This document shows, in pieces, positions 1-5,972 of a stretch of DNA of 38,465 nucleotides. The notes under the pieces were generated by a model. The model saw nothing but the letters and a program-made list of their open reading frames with translations. It was not told the origin of the DNA and searched no databases. Origin of the DNA: a virus. The first letter of the stretch is position 1. The number at the start of each line of letters is the position of its first letter. The DNA is taken from the IMG/VR virus record IMGVR_UViG_3300009174_000001, positions 1 to 38,465 of that record, one strand, 5' to 3'. The position numbers and the translations under genes are program-made.

Positions 1-123
1 CGATCGCTGCACCCCACGCAAGGACTCGGTCTCAGTCTTCTGATCACTGCAATCGAGGCAGAGCCCTTGCTCGTTACTCGCGTCTTCGGTCCCGCCTTCC
101 GCGATCGGGATGATGTGATCGCG
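1..123. repeat. Terminal direct repeat, left copy (circular overlap)
   Basis: These 123 bases are identical to 38343-38465. An exact end-to-end repeat of this size is the usual sign of a circular or circularly permuted molecule assembled once around. A coding sequence reads straight through the join, which supports a real circle rather than true phage terminal repeats. Confidence 0.9.
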
Positions 124-345
124 GATGGTCGGGCGGGTTTGTAGTCCTCGCGACACGCACGCCTCGCCGACACACCGGTACTGCTGCTTCGCGAAGAGGA
201 CCCGACGTCGCCGTTGCAACTCACGCCCGCGTATGCGCGTGACGATCGGCCGGTCGCGCGTGCGCCAGGCCTCGACCTGGTGCGCGGTGCAATTCAGGGC
301 GGCGCAGTTCGGATAGGTGCAGGGACGCGGCGGCGCGTACCCCAT
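1..345 (-). CDS. HNH endonuclease of the packaging module, N-terminal 115 codons
   Basis: Reading leftward from the ATG at 345, the protein has cysteine pairs (CTYPNC and CVGEAC) and an HNH core with RDHIIPIAEGG, an Asn in ASNEQGL, and LCLDC. It continues across the circle join and ends at 38265, giving about 140 residues. HNH proteins encoded beside terminase are a known part of cos-type packaging machines and help TerL cut DNA. The last residue of the classic motif is unusual: after LCLDC comes S-D-Q-K-T where many relatives have His. The start touches the stop of the upstream gene (TGA then ATG), so translation is probably coupled. Next downstream on the circle are TerS and TerL. Confidence 0.85.
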   Translation of the reverse strand, partial: MGYAPPRPCTYPNCAALNCTAHQVEAWRTRDRPIVTRIRGRELQRRRRVLFAKQQYRCVGEACVSRGLQTRPTIRDHIIPIAEGGTEDASNEQGLCLDCSDQKTETESLRGVQRS

Positions 346-588
346 TCAGGCCGCGCTCCGCCGCTGTGTCGCGGCGAGCTGCGCGGTGAGCAACTCCACG
401 GTGAGCCGACCGATCTCCTGCTCGAGGCGGGCGTCGAGCCGGCGCACGCGCGCGTCGAACATGTCGAGATGCGCGACGGCGGGACGGGACGCATATGCAT
501 CGAGGCGGGCCGCGCCTTCGACGCAGCGTTCGAGCGCGAGGATCAGGGTCGAGAGGGTGGCCCAGCGATCGGCGGAGGTGCGCGTCAT
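346..588 (-). CDS. Small hypothetical protein upstream of the HNH gene
   Basis: An 80-residue protein with long predicted helices rich in Arg, Leu and Ala (for example MFDARVRRLDARLEQEIGRL), probably a short coiled coil. Its stop is directly followed by the HNH start, and its own ATG overlaps the stop of the next upstream gene by four bases (ATGA), so it belongs to the same leftward operon. I do not recognise a family. A helical partner of HNH or terminase is possible, but this is inferred only from position. Confidence 0.6.
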   Translation of the reverse strand: MTRTSADRWATLSTLILALERCVEGAARLDAYASRPAVAHLDMFDARVRRLDARLEQEIGRLTVELLTAQLAATQRRSAA

Positions 589-821
589 TCCCAGATCCCG
601 TTGGCTTCATCGCGCCAGGGGACGTAATCGTCGGCGGGTGGGGTGTCAATAGATATGGACTGGCGCGTCGGACGCGTCGGCGGATCGATCGCCTGCTCGA
701 GCGCGGTCTGGATCTTGTGCAGGCCCGATAAGCTGGCCGTCTGCGGATCGAGGGCGAAGCGCGTGAGCAGCGCGGCGGCTTCGTCGAGCGTGAGCGTCAC
801 GACGAGACGCGCCCTCCGCAT
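585..821 (-). CDS. Small hypothetical protein, first gene of the HNH-terminase operon
   Basis: 78 residues, starting with a TLDEAAALLTRFALD segment that looks helical and ending with an acidic, tryptophan-containing tail (DDYVPWRDEANGIWE). A ribosome-binding GAGG lies about nine bases before the ATG at 821. The gene is divergent from the zinc-ribbon gene at 933, so a late-operon promoter may lie in 822-932, but I see no clear -35/-10 pair there. No family recognised. Confidence 0.6.
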   Translation of the reverse strand: MRRARLVVTLTLDEAAALLTRFALDPQTASLSGLHKIQTALEQAIDPPTRPTRQSISIDTPPADDYVPWRDEANGIWE

Positions 822-894
822 GGCAGGGGATCCTCAGGTTGTCCGGGAAACGAGCGACGCGATCAGGGACGACCGACGCCGATACGTGTAGTGT

Positions 895-908
895 CCGGCT
901 GAAGCCGG
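895..908. repeat. Perfect 6-bp inverted repeat in divergent intergenic region
   Basis: CCGGCT-GA-AGCCGG sits between the leftward gene starting at 821 and the rightward gene starting at 933. It could be a protein-binding dyad or a small hairpin. There is no T-run on either side, so it is not a convincing terminator. Confidence 0.35.
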
Positions 909-932
909 GGGCAGGTGTTCTAGATGTAGATC

Positions 933-1178
933 GTGGCGGCGCACGTCCGGCGTTACCCTGTCGGTCTGACAGGGGCTAAGTCACTGACGACGGATAAGTT
1001 CTGCTGCCCGTTTTGCGGGGTCTGGAAGTCGAAAGTCGTCGACTCCCGGCCCGATACGCAGGGCACGCGGTACCTGCGCTGGCGGCACTGCGCGGGCTGT
1101 CATCAACTGTTCGAAACCGCCGAGCAGGCGACGGGTAAGAAGGTGCCGCTCCGCGCCGACGAGGCGACGCCGGGCTAG
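933..1178 (+). CDS. NrdR-like zinc-ribbon protein
   Basis: An 81-residue protein from a GTG start, with one zinc ribbon: CCPFCG near residue 25, SKVVDSRP, a basic strand RYLRWR, then CAGC and FETAEQ. The spacing and the VDSR element match the N-terminal zinc ribbon of NrdR, the repressor of ribonucleotide reductase genes. The ATP-cone domain of NrdR is absent. Phage Ogr/Delta-type activators are also small zinc ribbons, so a transcription regulator is the best general guess. It is the only plus-strand gene within the leftward early and late blocks. The true start could lie a few codons downstream, since no strong ribosome site precedes the GTG. Confidence 0.6.
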   Translation: MAAHVRRYPVGLTGAKSLTTDKFCCPFCGVWKSKVVDSRPDTQGTRYLRWRHCAGCHQLFETAEQATGKKVPLRADEATPG

Positions 1179-1300
1179 GACCTTGGGCTGAGAGACTTCA
1201 GGGTAACTCGTTGGGAACTGGCGCCGAGAGCGCGTGGGGAATCAGATCAACAGACGACTCCAGGCGGATGTGACGGCGACAGATTGCAACGACCCAAGGA

Positions 1301-1528
1301 TCACCAGACGCGGGTCAATCGTGCCCGCCCCTGGTTGGCGACGTAGCATTTCCGGGACGGGTCGTACCGCACGGCCGACGGGTGCGCGCGGGTGAACGCG
1401 GCCAAATCCTTGGAGGCCTGCGGCGTCGAGATCCCGAACTTCCGCTGCAGATGCTCGCGGTTGATGAACCCGTAGACGTGGAGCATGTCCGCGATCCAGT
1501 CGAGCCGCTGCCGCGCGAACCAGTTCAG
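1301..1528 (-). CDS. HTH (WYL/DeoR-type N-domain) DNA-binding protein
   Basis: The protein reads RLDWIADMLHVYGFINREHL then a KFGISTPQASKDL recognition helix and a strand ending RKCYVANQ. This is the winged-helix type found at the N-terminus of WYL-domain regulators, here without the WYL domain. The start is uncertain. The open frame reaches a CTG at 1528 that overlaps the previous stop and sits four bases after GGAGG (75 residues). The first ATG is at 1486 (61 residues) but would cut off the first helix. Last gene of the early leftward operon. Confidence 0.6.
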   Translation of the reverse strand: MNWFARQRLDWIADMLHVYGFINREHLQRKFGISTPQASKDLAAFTRAHPSAVRYDPSRKCYVANQGRARLTRVW

Positions 1529-1559
1529 AGCGCCTCCAGATCCTTCCGTCGACTCCGCC
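1524..1559. repeat. Imperfect direct repeat, copy B (gene end plus RBS)
   Basis: 36 bases matching 1731-1766 with three mismatches. On the minus strand the unit holds codons for RRKDLE-x-L, a GGAGG ribosome site, and the stop codon. In this copy one extra base changes the ATG seen after copy A into ACTG, so the next gene lacks the matching ATG. Confidence 0.75.
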
Positions 1560-1731
1560 CGCCCCGATCCTCGGGAGGATGGCGACGAATGTCCGCGACT
1601 CGTCGTCCGTGTCGCGCGGCGGCCAAACACGCGGTGTGCGCACGGCGCGGATCGTCGTCCGCCATCGGCCGGCGGCAGACGTAGCAGATCCCGCGCGCCC
1701 GGATCCGATCGAACCATTCGGCGTTGGCCAT
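1525..1731 (-). CDS. Small cysteine-containing hypothetical protein with an HTH-like tail
   Basis: 68 residues. CYVCRRP near residue 16 followed by a His and a further Cys about 15 residues on suggests one zinc site. The C-terminus RRKDLEAL is nearly the same as the end of the preceding HTH protein (RRKDLEVL), because the gene ends share a duplicated 36-bp segment. The ATG at 1731 directly follows the TGA of the upstream gene, with GGAGG eight bases before it. Function unknown. The tail was probably acquired by recombination and may no longer serve as HTH. Confidence 0.6.
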   Translation of the reverse strand: MANAEWFDRIRARGICYVCRRPMADDDPRRAHTACLAAARHGRRVADIRRHPPEDRGGRSRRKDLEAL

Positions 1732-1766
1732 TCAGAGCACCTCCAGATCCTTCCGCCGAATCCGCC
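1731..1766. repeat. Imperfect direct repeat, copy A (gene end plus RBS)
   Basis: Partner of 1524-1559. This copy is the native 3' end of the two-HTH protein gene and provides the ribosome site for the gene starting at 1731. Confidence 0.75.
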
Positions 1767-2277
1767 AGCCCCGCGTCCGGACCGCGGGCAACGTCCCTTT
1801 CTTGATCTGGACCCGCAGATACCACGTCGACAACCCGGTGTAGGCCGCCGCCTCGGCGAGGGTCAGGAACAAGCGGGTCTCCGCCACCTTCTCCGACACT
1901 GGCGGCAATGGCGGCGACTGGAGGGCGTGCAGGACGAGGGCGGCGAGCTGCCGGATCGGGTCGTCGGCGGCGCGCAACAAATCGTTGCGTTTACGCAACA
2001 GGTCGTTGCCGACCCGCGCGGTCCCCTGCCCGTTCCCGTTCCCGGTGGCCCGCCCAGCCTCCAAAACGAACGGCGGAGGCGCAGGATGGCGCTCAGCCGC
2101 GATCCGATCGACGTCGTCAGGGTTGAAGACGGCCACGGCCGGCGAGCCCGCCTGGGGCCGCAGGCGCTGTTCCAGCTGCTTCTTCGCGGCGAGGCGTTCG
2201 ACGGTCCGGGTCGAGCACCCGATCCGTGCGGCCGCCTCCGCGATCGGGAGCCAGTCCGTCAGGGTGGTCTCCGTCAC
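1732..2277 (-). CDS. Protein with two HTH domains (excisionase/HTH_17-like)
   Basis: 181 residues. An N-terminal HTH (PIAEAAARIGCSTRTVERL, residues 11-29) and a C-terminal MerR/excisionase-like HTH (LTLAEAAAYTGLSTWYL, then GWRIRRKDLEVL) are joined by a Pro/Gly-rich linker. Such proteins usually bind DNA as regulators or as recombination directionality factors. It lies far from the integrase, so a transcription role is at least as likely as excision. It is part of the early leftward operon, and the following gene starts directly at its stop codon. Confidence 0.75.
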   Translation of the reverse strand: MTETTLTDWLPIAEAAARIGCSTRTVERLAAKKQLEQRLRPQAGSPAVAVFNPDDVDRIAAERHPAPPPFVLEAGRATGNGNGQGTARVGNDLLRKRNDLLRAADDPIRQLAALVLHALQSPPLPPVSEKVAETRLFLTLAEAAAYTGLSTWYLRVQIKKGTLPAVRTRGWRIRRKDLEVL

Positions 2278-2335
2278 CGGTCGCCGCCTGTCGGAGACGC
2301 GGCTGTCGGAGACGTTTCACGTTCCACGCAGCGCA

Positions 2336-2575
2336 TCAATTGAGTCGGCTCCGATCTCTGAACCTTGATCCCTGTTCGCGCAGCCGTCGCTGCGCATCCT
2401 CGGCCGCGAGTTTCTTAATCGCGTCGAGTTCGCGCACGCGGGCCGCCTCCGCGGTTTGCTCGCGCGCCGCGCGCTGCTGCGTCCGCCACTCCCGCCACCA
2501 CACGAGGGTCCACACACTGATCGCGACTAGACACAAGAGCCCGACGACGAACACGAGCGCGACGTCCAGGCTCAT
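2336..2575 (-). CDS. Small single-pass membrane protein with a coiled-coil tail
   Basis: 79 residues. Residues 5-27 form one hydrophobic helix (ALVFVVGLLCLVAISVWTLV) followed by WWREWR and a long charged helix rich in Arg, Glu, Ala and Gln. The design (short N-terminus outside, basic coiled coil inside) resembles small phage membrane proteins of unknown role, and Rz-like or superinfection-exclusion functions are possible but unsupported. It sits between the DUF3820 protein and the two-HTH protein in the early operon. Confidence 0.6.
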   Translation of the reverse strand: MSLDVALVFVVGLLCLVAISVWTLVWWREWRTQQRAAREQTAEAARVRELDAIKKLAAEDAQRRLREQGSRFRDRSRLN

Positions 2576-2600
2576 ACCGTCGGCTTCGAATTGATGGTGG

Positions 2601-2984
2601 TCATCCGGAATGTCTCCCGGCGAAGTCGTTGAGGGCGATCCGTAACAACTCCGCGGCGTTGTTGACCTCGGCCATTGCCTGCGTGGAGCCGCCGGCGTCG
2701 GGGTGACGCGTGCGCGTCAGGACCCGCGCGCCCTGTTTGATGATTTCAGTCGCCGCCGTGATCACGGCCTCGGTGACCAGGGCGGCCGCCTGTTGCGCCT
2801 CACGCACGCGATCGCGCCGTGCGGCTTCCTCCGCGACGAACTGTTTCAACGGTTCCCGGAGTTCGATTCCGGGACTCTGCAGCCACGCCACGTATTGGTC
2901 GCTCAACTCGGTCAATAGCACGCCTTTGTATTTCCCGAACGGCATCGTCACGTTGGTCGCCACGGCAGGCTTCCTGTCGGCCAC
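2601..2984 (-). CDS. DUF3820-like protein fused to a J-domain-like segment
   Basis: 127 residues. Residues 13-45 carry MPFGKYKG, LLTELSDQYVAWL and a following helix, the signature of DUF3820-type proteins, which occur alone or attached to exonucleases. The second half has TRHPDAGGSTQAMAEVNNA, which reads like the HPD motif and helix III of a DnaJ J-domain (HPD-x-GG...M..iN.A). Known phage relatives recruit or modulate DnaK during replication, as lambda P does by another route. Placed directly after the replication initiator gene, so a role in replication-complex assembly is a reasonable inference. Confidence 0.65.
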   Translation of the reverse strand: MADRKPAVATNVTMPFGKYKGVLLTELSDQYVAWLQSPGIELREPLKQFVAEEAARRDRVREAQQAAALVTEAVITAATEIIKQGARVLTRTRHPDAGGSTQAMAEVNNAAELLRIALNDFAGRHSG

Positions 2985-3068
2985 ATCGCCTGAAAGGGTT
3001 TCGGCGGGCAGTGCGTCAGGTGCGCACGCTTCGGGCTGCAGACCCTAGCCCGCCGAATTCATCGGACC

Positions 3069-4289
3069 TTATCCGGATCCTGCTTTCCGTTCCCCGACAA
3101 ACGCGACGCGTGCGCCCGCTCGCACCTCGCGCAGCGCCTCGGCCACCACGTCGTGATGATGTTTCTGGATCCACTCGCCGTGCAGCGCGGACGGGACGGC
3201 CACCTCGATGACGTCGCCGGCGTCGTCGAGCAACGACGAGTGCGCGAACCAAGTGTGGAACGTGTGCCGGTCCAACTTCTCCGCGAGCCGGTCGAGCACC
3301 TGGCCCCACACGTCGCCGGCGGCGGCCGCCTCTTGCGTGCGCAGGCTGACTTCGCGCGCGAGGTAGGTCGCTTTGTGCCGCAATGCGAACAGCCCGCGGT
3401 CGGGGCACCGTTCCGCGATCCACCAGCGGTGACTCCCGCGAATGCCATCCGTCGTGGTCGTCCAGAGCAGCACGGCCATCGCCTGGAGGAGGTCGAACGG
3501 ATACTGGTCGAGCAGCGCGCGTACGATCGGCCCGTCACGCGCGCGATCGACGAACGCGGCGGCGCCGCCGTTGTGTGTCGGGAACGTCGCGCGCCACCAG
3601 GTCAGGAACGCGTCGCCGTCGCGCGCGCGCGCGGCTTCTTCTACTTCTGTAGATCTTTCTACTACGATAGCGCGCGCGGATATTAAGTCGGCGTCGTTGT
3701 GCGCGCCAACGTCGGCAGAAGTTGCCGACGTTTCCTTGACGCTTTCGAAAAGGTCGGCAGAAGTTGCCGACGTTGATCGCTCTTTGATCGTACGCATCCA
3801 CCAACGTCGGCAGAAGTTGCCGACGTTTGCCCACCAACGTCGGCAATAGTTGCCGATGTCGTACGCCCTAACCTCGCCAACGTCGGCAGAAGTTGCCGAC
3901 GTTTCGTTGACGCTTTCGAAAAGGTCGGCAGAAGTTGCCGACGTTTCCTTGACGCTTGTCTTCGTCCGCACCGGCTTCGCGCGCCCGAGAAGCGGCAACG
4001 GCGCCGCGGTCAGCGGCCGCGCGCCCTCCACGAGCCGGAGCATTTCATACCGCGCCACTTTGCCGCGGCCGCCGTCATGCACTTTGATCTCGCCGTCCCG
4101 TTCCAGCACGTCCCGGTTGCTCCGCGCCGTCCGATCCACACACCGCGCGTAGTTCGCCAGGTCCTCGATCGTCAGCGGCGGTGTCGTCGTTTCCCCTTCG
4201 GGAATGAGATCCGCGATCGCCTTTAAGAGCGCCAGCGCGCCGCCCTTCGCGGTGCAGGTGTCGACGTAGCGCTTCGCCGCGTCGCTCAT
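3069..4289 (-). CDS. Replication initiation protein with DnaA-N-like C-terminal domain
   Basis: 406 residues. The N-terminal 85 residues look like a winged-helix DNA-binding domain (LTIEDLANYARCVDRTARSN). The middle (about 105-190) is encoded by the iteron repeats and shows repeated peptides in two frames: ETSATSAD and GNFCRRWW. Residues 225-330 form a helical domain with FLTWWRATFP. The C-terminus (about 330-395) matches DnaA domain I: WGQVLDRLAEKL, FHTWF, IEVAVPSALHGEWI. It should bind the iterons and recruit the host helicase, like lambda O. The ATG at 4289 has only a weak ribosome site. Confidence 0.75.
   Translation of the reverse strand: MSDAAKRYVDTCTAKGGALALLKAIADLIPEGETTTPPLTIEDLANYARCVDRTARSNRDVLERDGEIKVHDGGRGKVARYEMLRLVEGARPLTAAPLPLLGRAKPVRTKTSVKETSATSADLFESVNETSATSADVGEVRAYDIGNYCRRWWANVGNFCRRWWMRTIKERSTSATSADLFESVKETSATSADVGAHNDADLISARAIVVERSTEVEEAARARDGDAFLTWWRATFPTHNGGAAAFVDRARDGPIVRALLDQYPFDLLQAMAVLLWTTTTDGIRGSHRWWIAERCPDRGLFALRHKATYLAREVSLRTQEAAAAGDVWGQVLDRLAEKLDRHTFHTWFAHSSLLDDAGDVIEVAVPSALHGEWIQKHHHDVVAEALREVRAGARVAFVGERKAGSG
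3634..3690. other. A+T-richer stretch beside the iterons (possible DNA-unwinding element)
   Basis: This part of the initiator gene is clearly richer in A and T than the surrounding GC-rich DNA (TTCTACTTCTGTAGATC and later GATATTAAG) and lies directly next to the first iteron. Iteron origins usually melt at such a side region. The role is inferred from position and composition. Confidence 0.45.
3708..3944. repeat. Six palindromic iterons: probable replication origin inside the initiator gene
   Basis: Six copies of the 19-bp dyad GTCGGCA-GAAGT-TGCCGAC start at 3711, 3753, 3806, 3839, 3882 and 3924. The 3839 copy is a variant (AATAG core, one arm base changed). Start-to-start distances are 42, 53, 33, 43 and 42 bp, all near whole helical turns (4, 5, 3, 4, 4), so the sites lie on one face of the DNA. 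The 61-bp block 3711-3771 recurs at 3882-3942 with one mismatch. Distances of 53 and 43 change reading frame, so the DNA rather than the peptide is what is conserved. Lambda carries its origin within gene O in the same way. Confidence 0.85.
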
Positions 4290-4410
4290 CGCCGCCCGCG
4301 CCGCGCGCGGCCGCGCACCCGCATCTCCCGCAGTCTTGCGTCATGAAAAAAAACTTGGTACGTTGATGGAGCTCCAGCGCCTCGCATCACTTCCTTTCGA
4401 TCCCCTCCGG

Positions 4411-4444
4411 ACGCGGCTTCCGCCTCACAAACGAAAGGCCGCGT
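4411..4444. repeat. 7-bp inverted repeat in the gap upstream of the initiator gene
   Basis: ACGCGGC and GCCGCGT flank a 20-base loop in the 283-bp gap between the genes at 4289 and 4573. It could mark the end of the upstream transcript or a regulatory hairpin. No T-run follows on the minus strand. The rest of this gap, including an A8 run at 4344-4351, shows no gene or clear promoter. Confidence 0.3.
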
Positions 4445-4572
4445 TTGGGGGGTTACTTCCCCTCCGACGATGCGCGCTGGAATCGCGCACCTAATTCCGA
4501 GTCTCTAACCCTGCGCCGTCGATCGCGTGGTGGCCCCGCACGGGATCGATCGGTCGTGCTCCTTACCCTGCC

Positions 4573-4764
4573 TTACACGCCGTCGCCGATGGTGTCCTCC
4601 TCCTCGTCGTCGGTCGCCCGCTTGGCTAACTCCGCTTCGAGCCGCGCGATTTGCTTGTGCGAGCGATCCTGTCGCTCCTGACTCGTGCTCCGTGACGCGA
4701 TCTCGCGTTCGTAGCGCAGCATGGCCTGCAGGTCGGCGACGGTGCGCGTGTCGAGTCTCGCCAT
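4573..4764 (-). CDS. Small coiled-coil hypothetical protein
   Basis: 63 residues that are almost entirely helical: RTVADLQAMLRYEREIASR, then KQIARLEAELAKRA, ending in an acidic DDEEEDTIGDGV tail. Likely a short coiled coil. It closely follows the small membrane protein gene at 4768 and is the last gene before the gap ahead of the replication initiator. No family recognised. Confidence 0.6.
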   Translation of the reverse strand: MARLDTRTVADLQAMLRYEREIASRSTSQERQDRSHKQIARLEAELAKRATDDEEEDTIGDGV

Positions 4765-4767
4765 TCG

Positions 4768-4914
4768 TCAGTGCCGTTCGTCGTCCAACAGTTCCGCCTG
4801 GCGCTTCGCGGTCATCCGGATCTTTTGTTCTACGGGTCGCTGCCGGCGTCGCCAGATCCAGAGGAGCACCAGGCCCGTCGCGCCGCCGAGCGCCGCCGCG
4901 GTGAACTCGCCCAT
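4768..4914 (-). CDS. 48-residue single-pass membrane protein
   Basis: Starts at the ATG at 4914 and runs to the TGA at 4768-4770. The product MGEFTAAALGGATGLVLLWI is followed by WRRRQRP and a charged helix ending LLDDERH. The first 21 residues form one membrane helix followed by positive charges, so the tail should face the cytoplasm. The start lies directly against the stop of the neighbouring gene at 4915, and a further gene starts four bases after its stop. The tight packing is the main evidence that it is real. Function unknown. Confidence 0.55.
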   Translation of the reverse strand: MGEFTAAALGGATGLVLLWIWRRRQRPVEQKIRMTAKRQAELLDDERH

Positions 4915-5100
4915 TCAGTGCCGCACAAACGGCTCCGCTGCGCGCATCCAGTCCCGCAGGTCGACGCGGGTCTGCGAATTGGTCAGCAGGTCGTAGGCCT
5001 CGCGCAGCAACTGCTGCACGACGTCGAACTTCCGCGCGTCGGCGAGGCGCTCGTCGGCGTGCGCCTGTTTGAGCGTGGCCAGTTCGACGGGGTCGGGCAT
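4915..5100 (-). CDS. Small helical hypothetical protein
   Basis: 61 residues starting MPDPVELATLKQAHADERLA and continuing with LLREAYDLLTNS and a WMRAAEPFVRH end. Predicted all-helical. Its ATG overlaps the upstream stop by one base (TGATG) and its stop touches the next ATG, so the set is translationally coupled. No family recognised. Confidence 0.6.
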   Translation of the reverse strand: MPDPVELATLKQAHADERLADARKFDVVQQLLREAYDLLTNSQTRVDLRDWMRAAEPFVRH

Positions 5101-5288
5101 CACGACGCCTCCTCCAGGATCGGGGCCTGCAGTTCGCGCCGGCCGGCTGCGGTGACATAGAACCGGGGCGGCGCGTCCGGATCGTCGTACGTCCGGTGCA
5201 CGAGGCCTTCCCGGAGCAAGCGGCACACGTCGTCGACGAGCTCAGCTTCCGTCAGTCGCGCCGGTTTGGTATCCTCAGCTTCGCGCAT
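5100..5288 (-). CDS. Small winged-helix-like protein
   Basis: 62 residues. TEAELVDDVCRLLREGLVHR followed by a turn and RFYVTAAGRREL has the helix-then-wing pattern of small MarR/PadR-like winged helices, with the final VTaaGr strand typical of the wing and following helix. Probably binds DNA or another small operon protein. Gene starts at 5288 after a 134-bp gap. Confidence 0.55.
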   Translation of the reverse strand: MREAEDTKPARLTEAELVDDVCRLLREGLVHRTYDDPDAPPRFYVTAAGRRELQAPILEEAS

Positions 5289-5422
5289 GGCGGAACGGGT
5301 CCTCCGAGCCTGTTCTTTCCGTGCTGCCCCAGGGGCCGCGGGTGCGAGACTGTGGTGCGCTTCGCGCTCGCGGCCTCTGCCCTGCCGATAACTCCCCGAT
5401 CACAACCCCCTAACAACCGTGT

Positions 5423-5842
5423 TCATGCGTCGGCACCGTTCGTCGCCCGCCGCTGAAATTCTTCCCGCGTCAACCCAATCCACCACGACGTCGTCGGCGC
5501 CGGCGGCTTGGCGGCGTGCGAGTGCGCGATCACGGTCTGCGCATCCGGGATCCGCGGCGGTTGCCACTCCACGAGCGCCCACTGCCGATCCGTCAACCGC
5601 TTCCCGACGACCTTGACCACCCCGCGCGTCCGCAACGCTTGGAGCTCGCGATAGATCACAGTCTCGGGGATGTGGAGGGCTTCGCGGAGCTGCCACTTCT
5701 GGAGCGGGGCCGGTTGGAGCGCGAGGAGGATCGCGTTCTGGACGGCCACGTGATCGAGGACCACGAGCTGATCGGCGGGATCGCGGTACGTGTCGCCGCG
5801 GCGGACCGCGCCGGGGAGTCGCGGGGATCGGAGGGGCTTCAT
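5423..5842 (-). CDS. Winged-helix DNA-binding protein
   Basis: 139 residues. The centre (about 38-90) reads LQPAPLQKWQLREALHIPET, VIYRELQALRTRGVVKV and WALVEW, a typical winged HTH with the recognition helix at VIYREL. The C-terminal part holds TREEFQRRA and looks unstructured. Within the early leftward operon it may be a transcription regulator or a replication accessory factor. Ribosome site GGAGGGG lies just before the ATG at 5842. Confidence 0.6.
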   Translation of the reverse strand: MKPLRSPRLPGAVRRGDTYRDPADQLVVLDHVAVQNAILLALQPAPLQKWQLREALHIPETVIYRELQALRTRGVVKVVGKRLTDRQWALVEWQPPRIPDAQTVIAHSHAAKPPAPTTSWWIGLTREEFQRRATNGADA

Positions 5843-5849
5843 GCCTTAG

Positions 5850-5972
5850 TTACTCCGCCTCGAACTTCTTGTGTCGCCCGAAGAGGGCCAGGAGCCGGAT
5901 CTTCTCGCCGAGCGTGGCCGTCCGAAACTTGGCCCGCCGCTTCGCCCACTTCCGATTGCGTGCCCGGCCCAT
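5850..5972 (-). CDS. 40-residue basic protein
   Basis: MGRARNRKWAKRRAKFRTAT continues with LGEKIRLLALFGRHKKFEAE. Very basic at the N-terminus, with a short amphipathic helix behind. Its ATG overlaps the stop of the upstream zinc-binding gene (TGATG). Small size makes this a tentative gene, supported by coupling and position within an unbroken operon. Confidence 0.5.
   Translation of the reverse strand: MGRARNRKWAKRRAKFRTATLGEKIRLLALFGRHKKFEAE

Noticed and set aside
1-123. True packaged terminal redundancy of the virion DNA
   Set aside because: The repeat length and exact identity fit an assembly overlap of a circular contig, and it falls inside a coding gene. Read-end data would be needed to argue otherwise.
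221-649. Long minus-strand open frame over the first small genes
   Set aside because: It is antisense or out of frame with three well-coupled small genes (HNH, 346-588, 585-821), and its Arg/Pro/Ala-rich product is typical of GC-rich shadow frames.
3708-3944. CRISPR array
   Set aside because: Repeats are regularly spaced, but the units are 19-bp dyads with spacers of only 14 to 34 bp that are themselves partly repeated, and the whole lies inside a coding sequence with no cas genes.
4075-4344. Alternative gene starting at the ATG at 4344 just upstream of the initiator
   Set aside because: Overlaps the initiator in another frame, and its sequence is Gly/Arg-rich without conserved features.
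4344-4351. Rho-independent terminator using the A8/T8 run
   Set aside because: On the minus strand the T-run is not preceded by a convincing stem-loop. The nearby TGGAGCTCCA palindrome has no loop and lies too far away.
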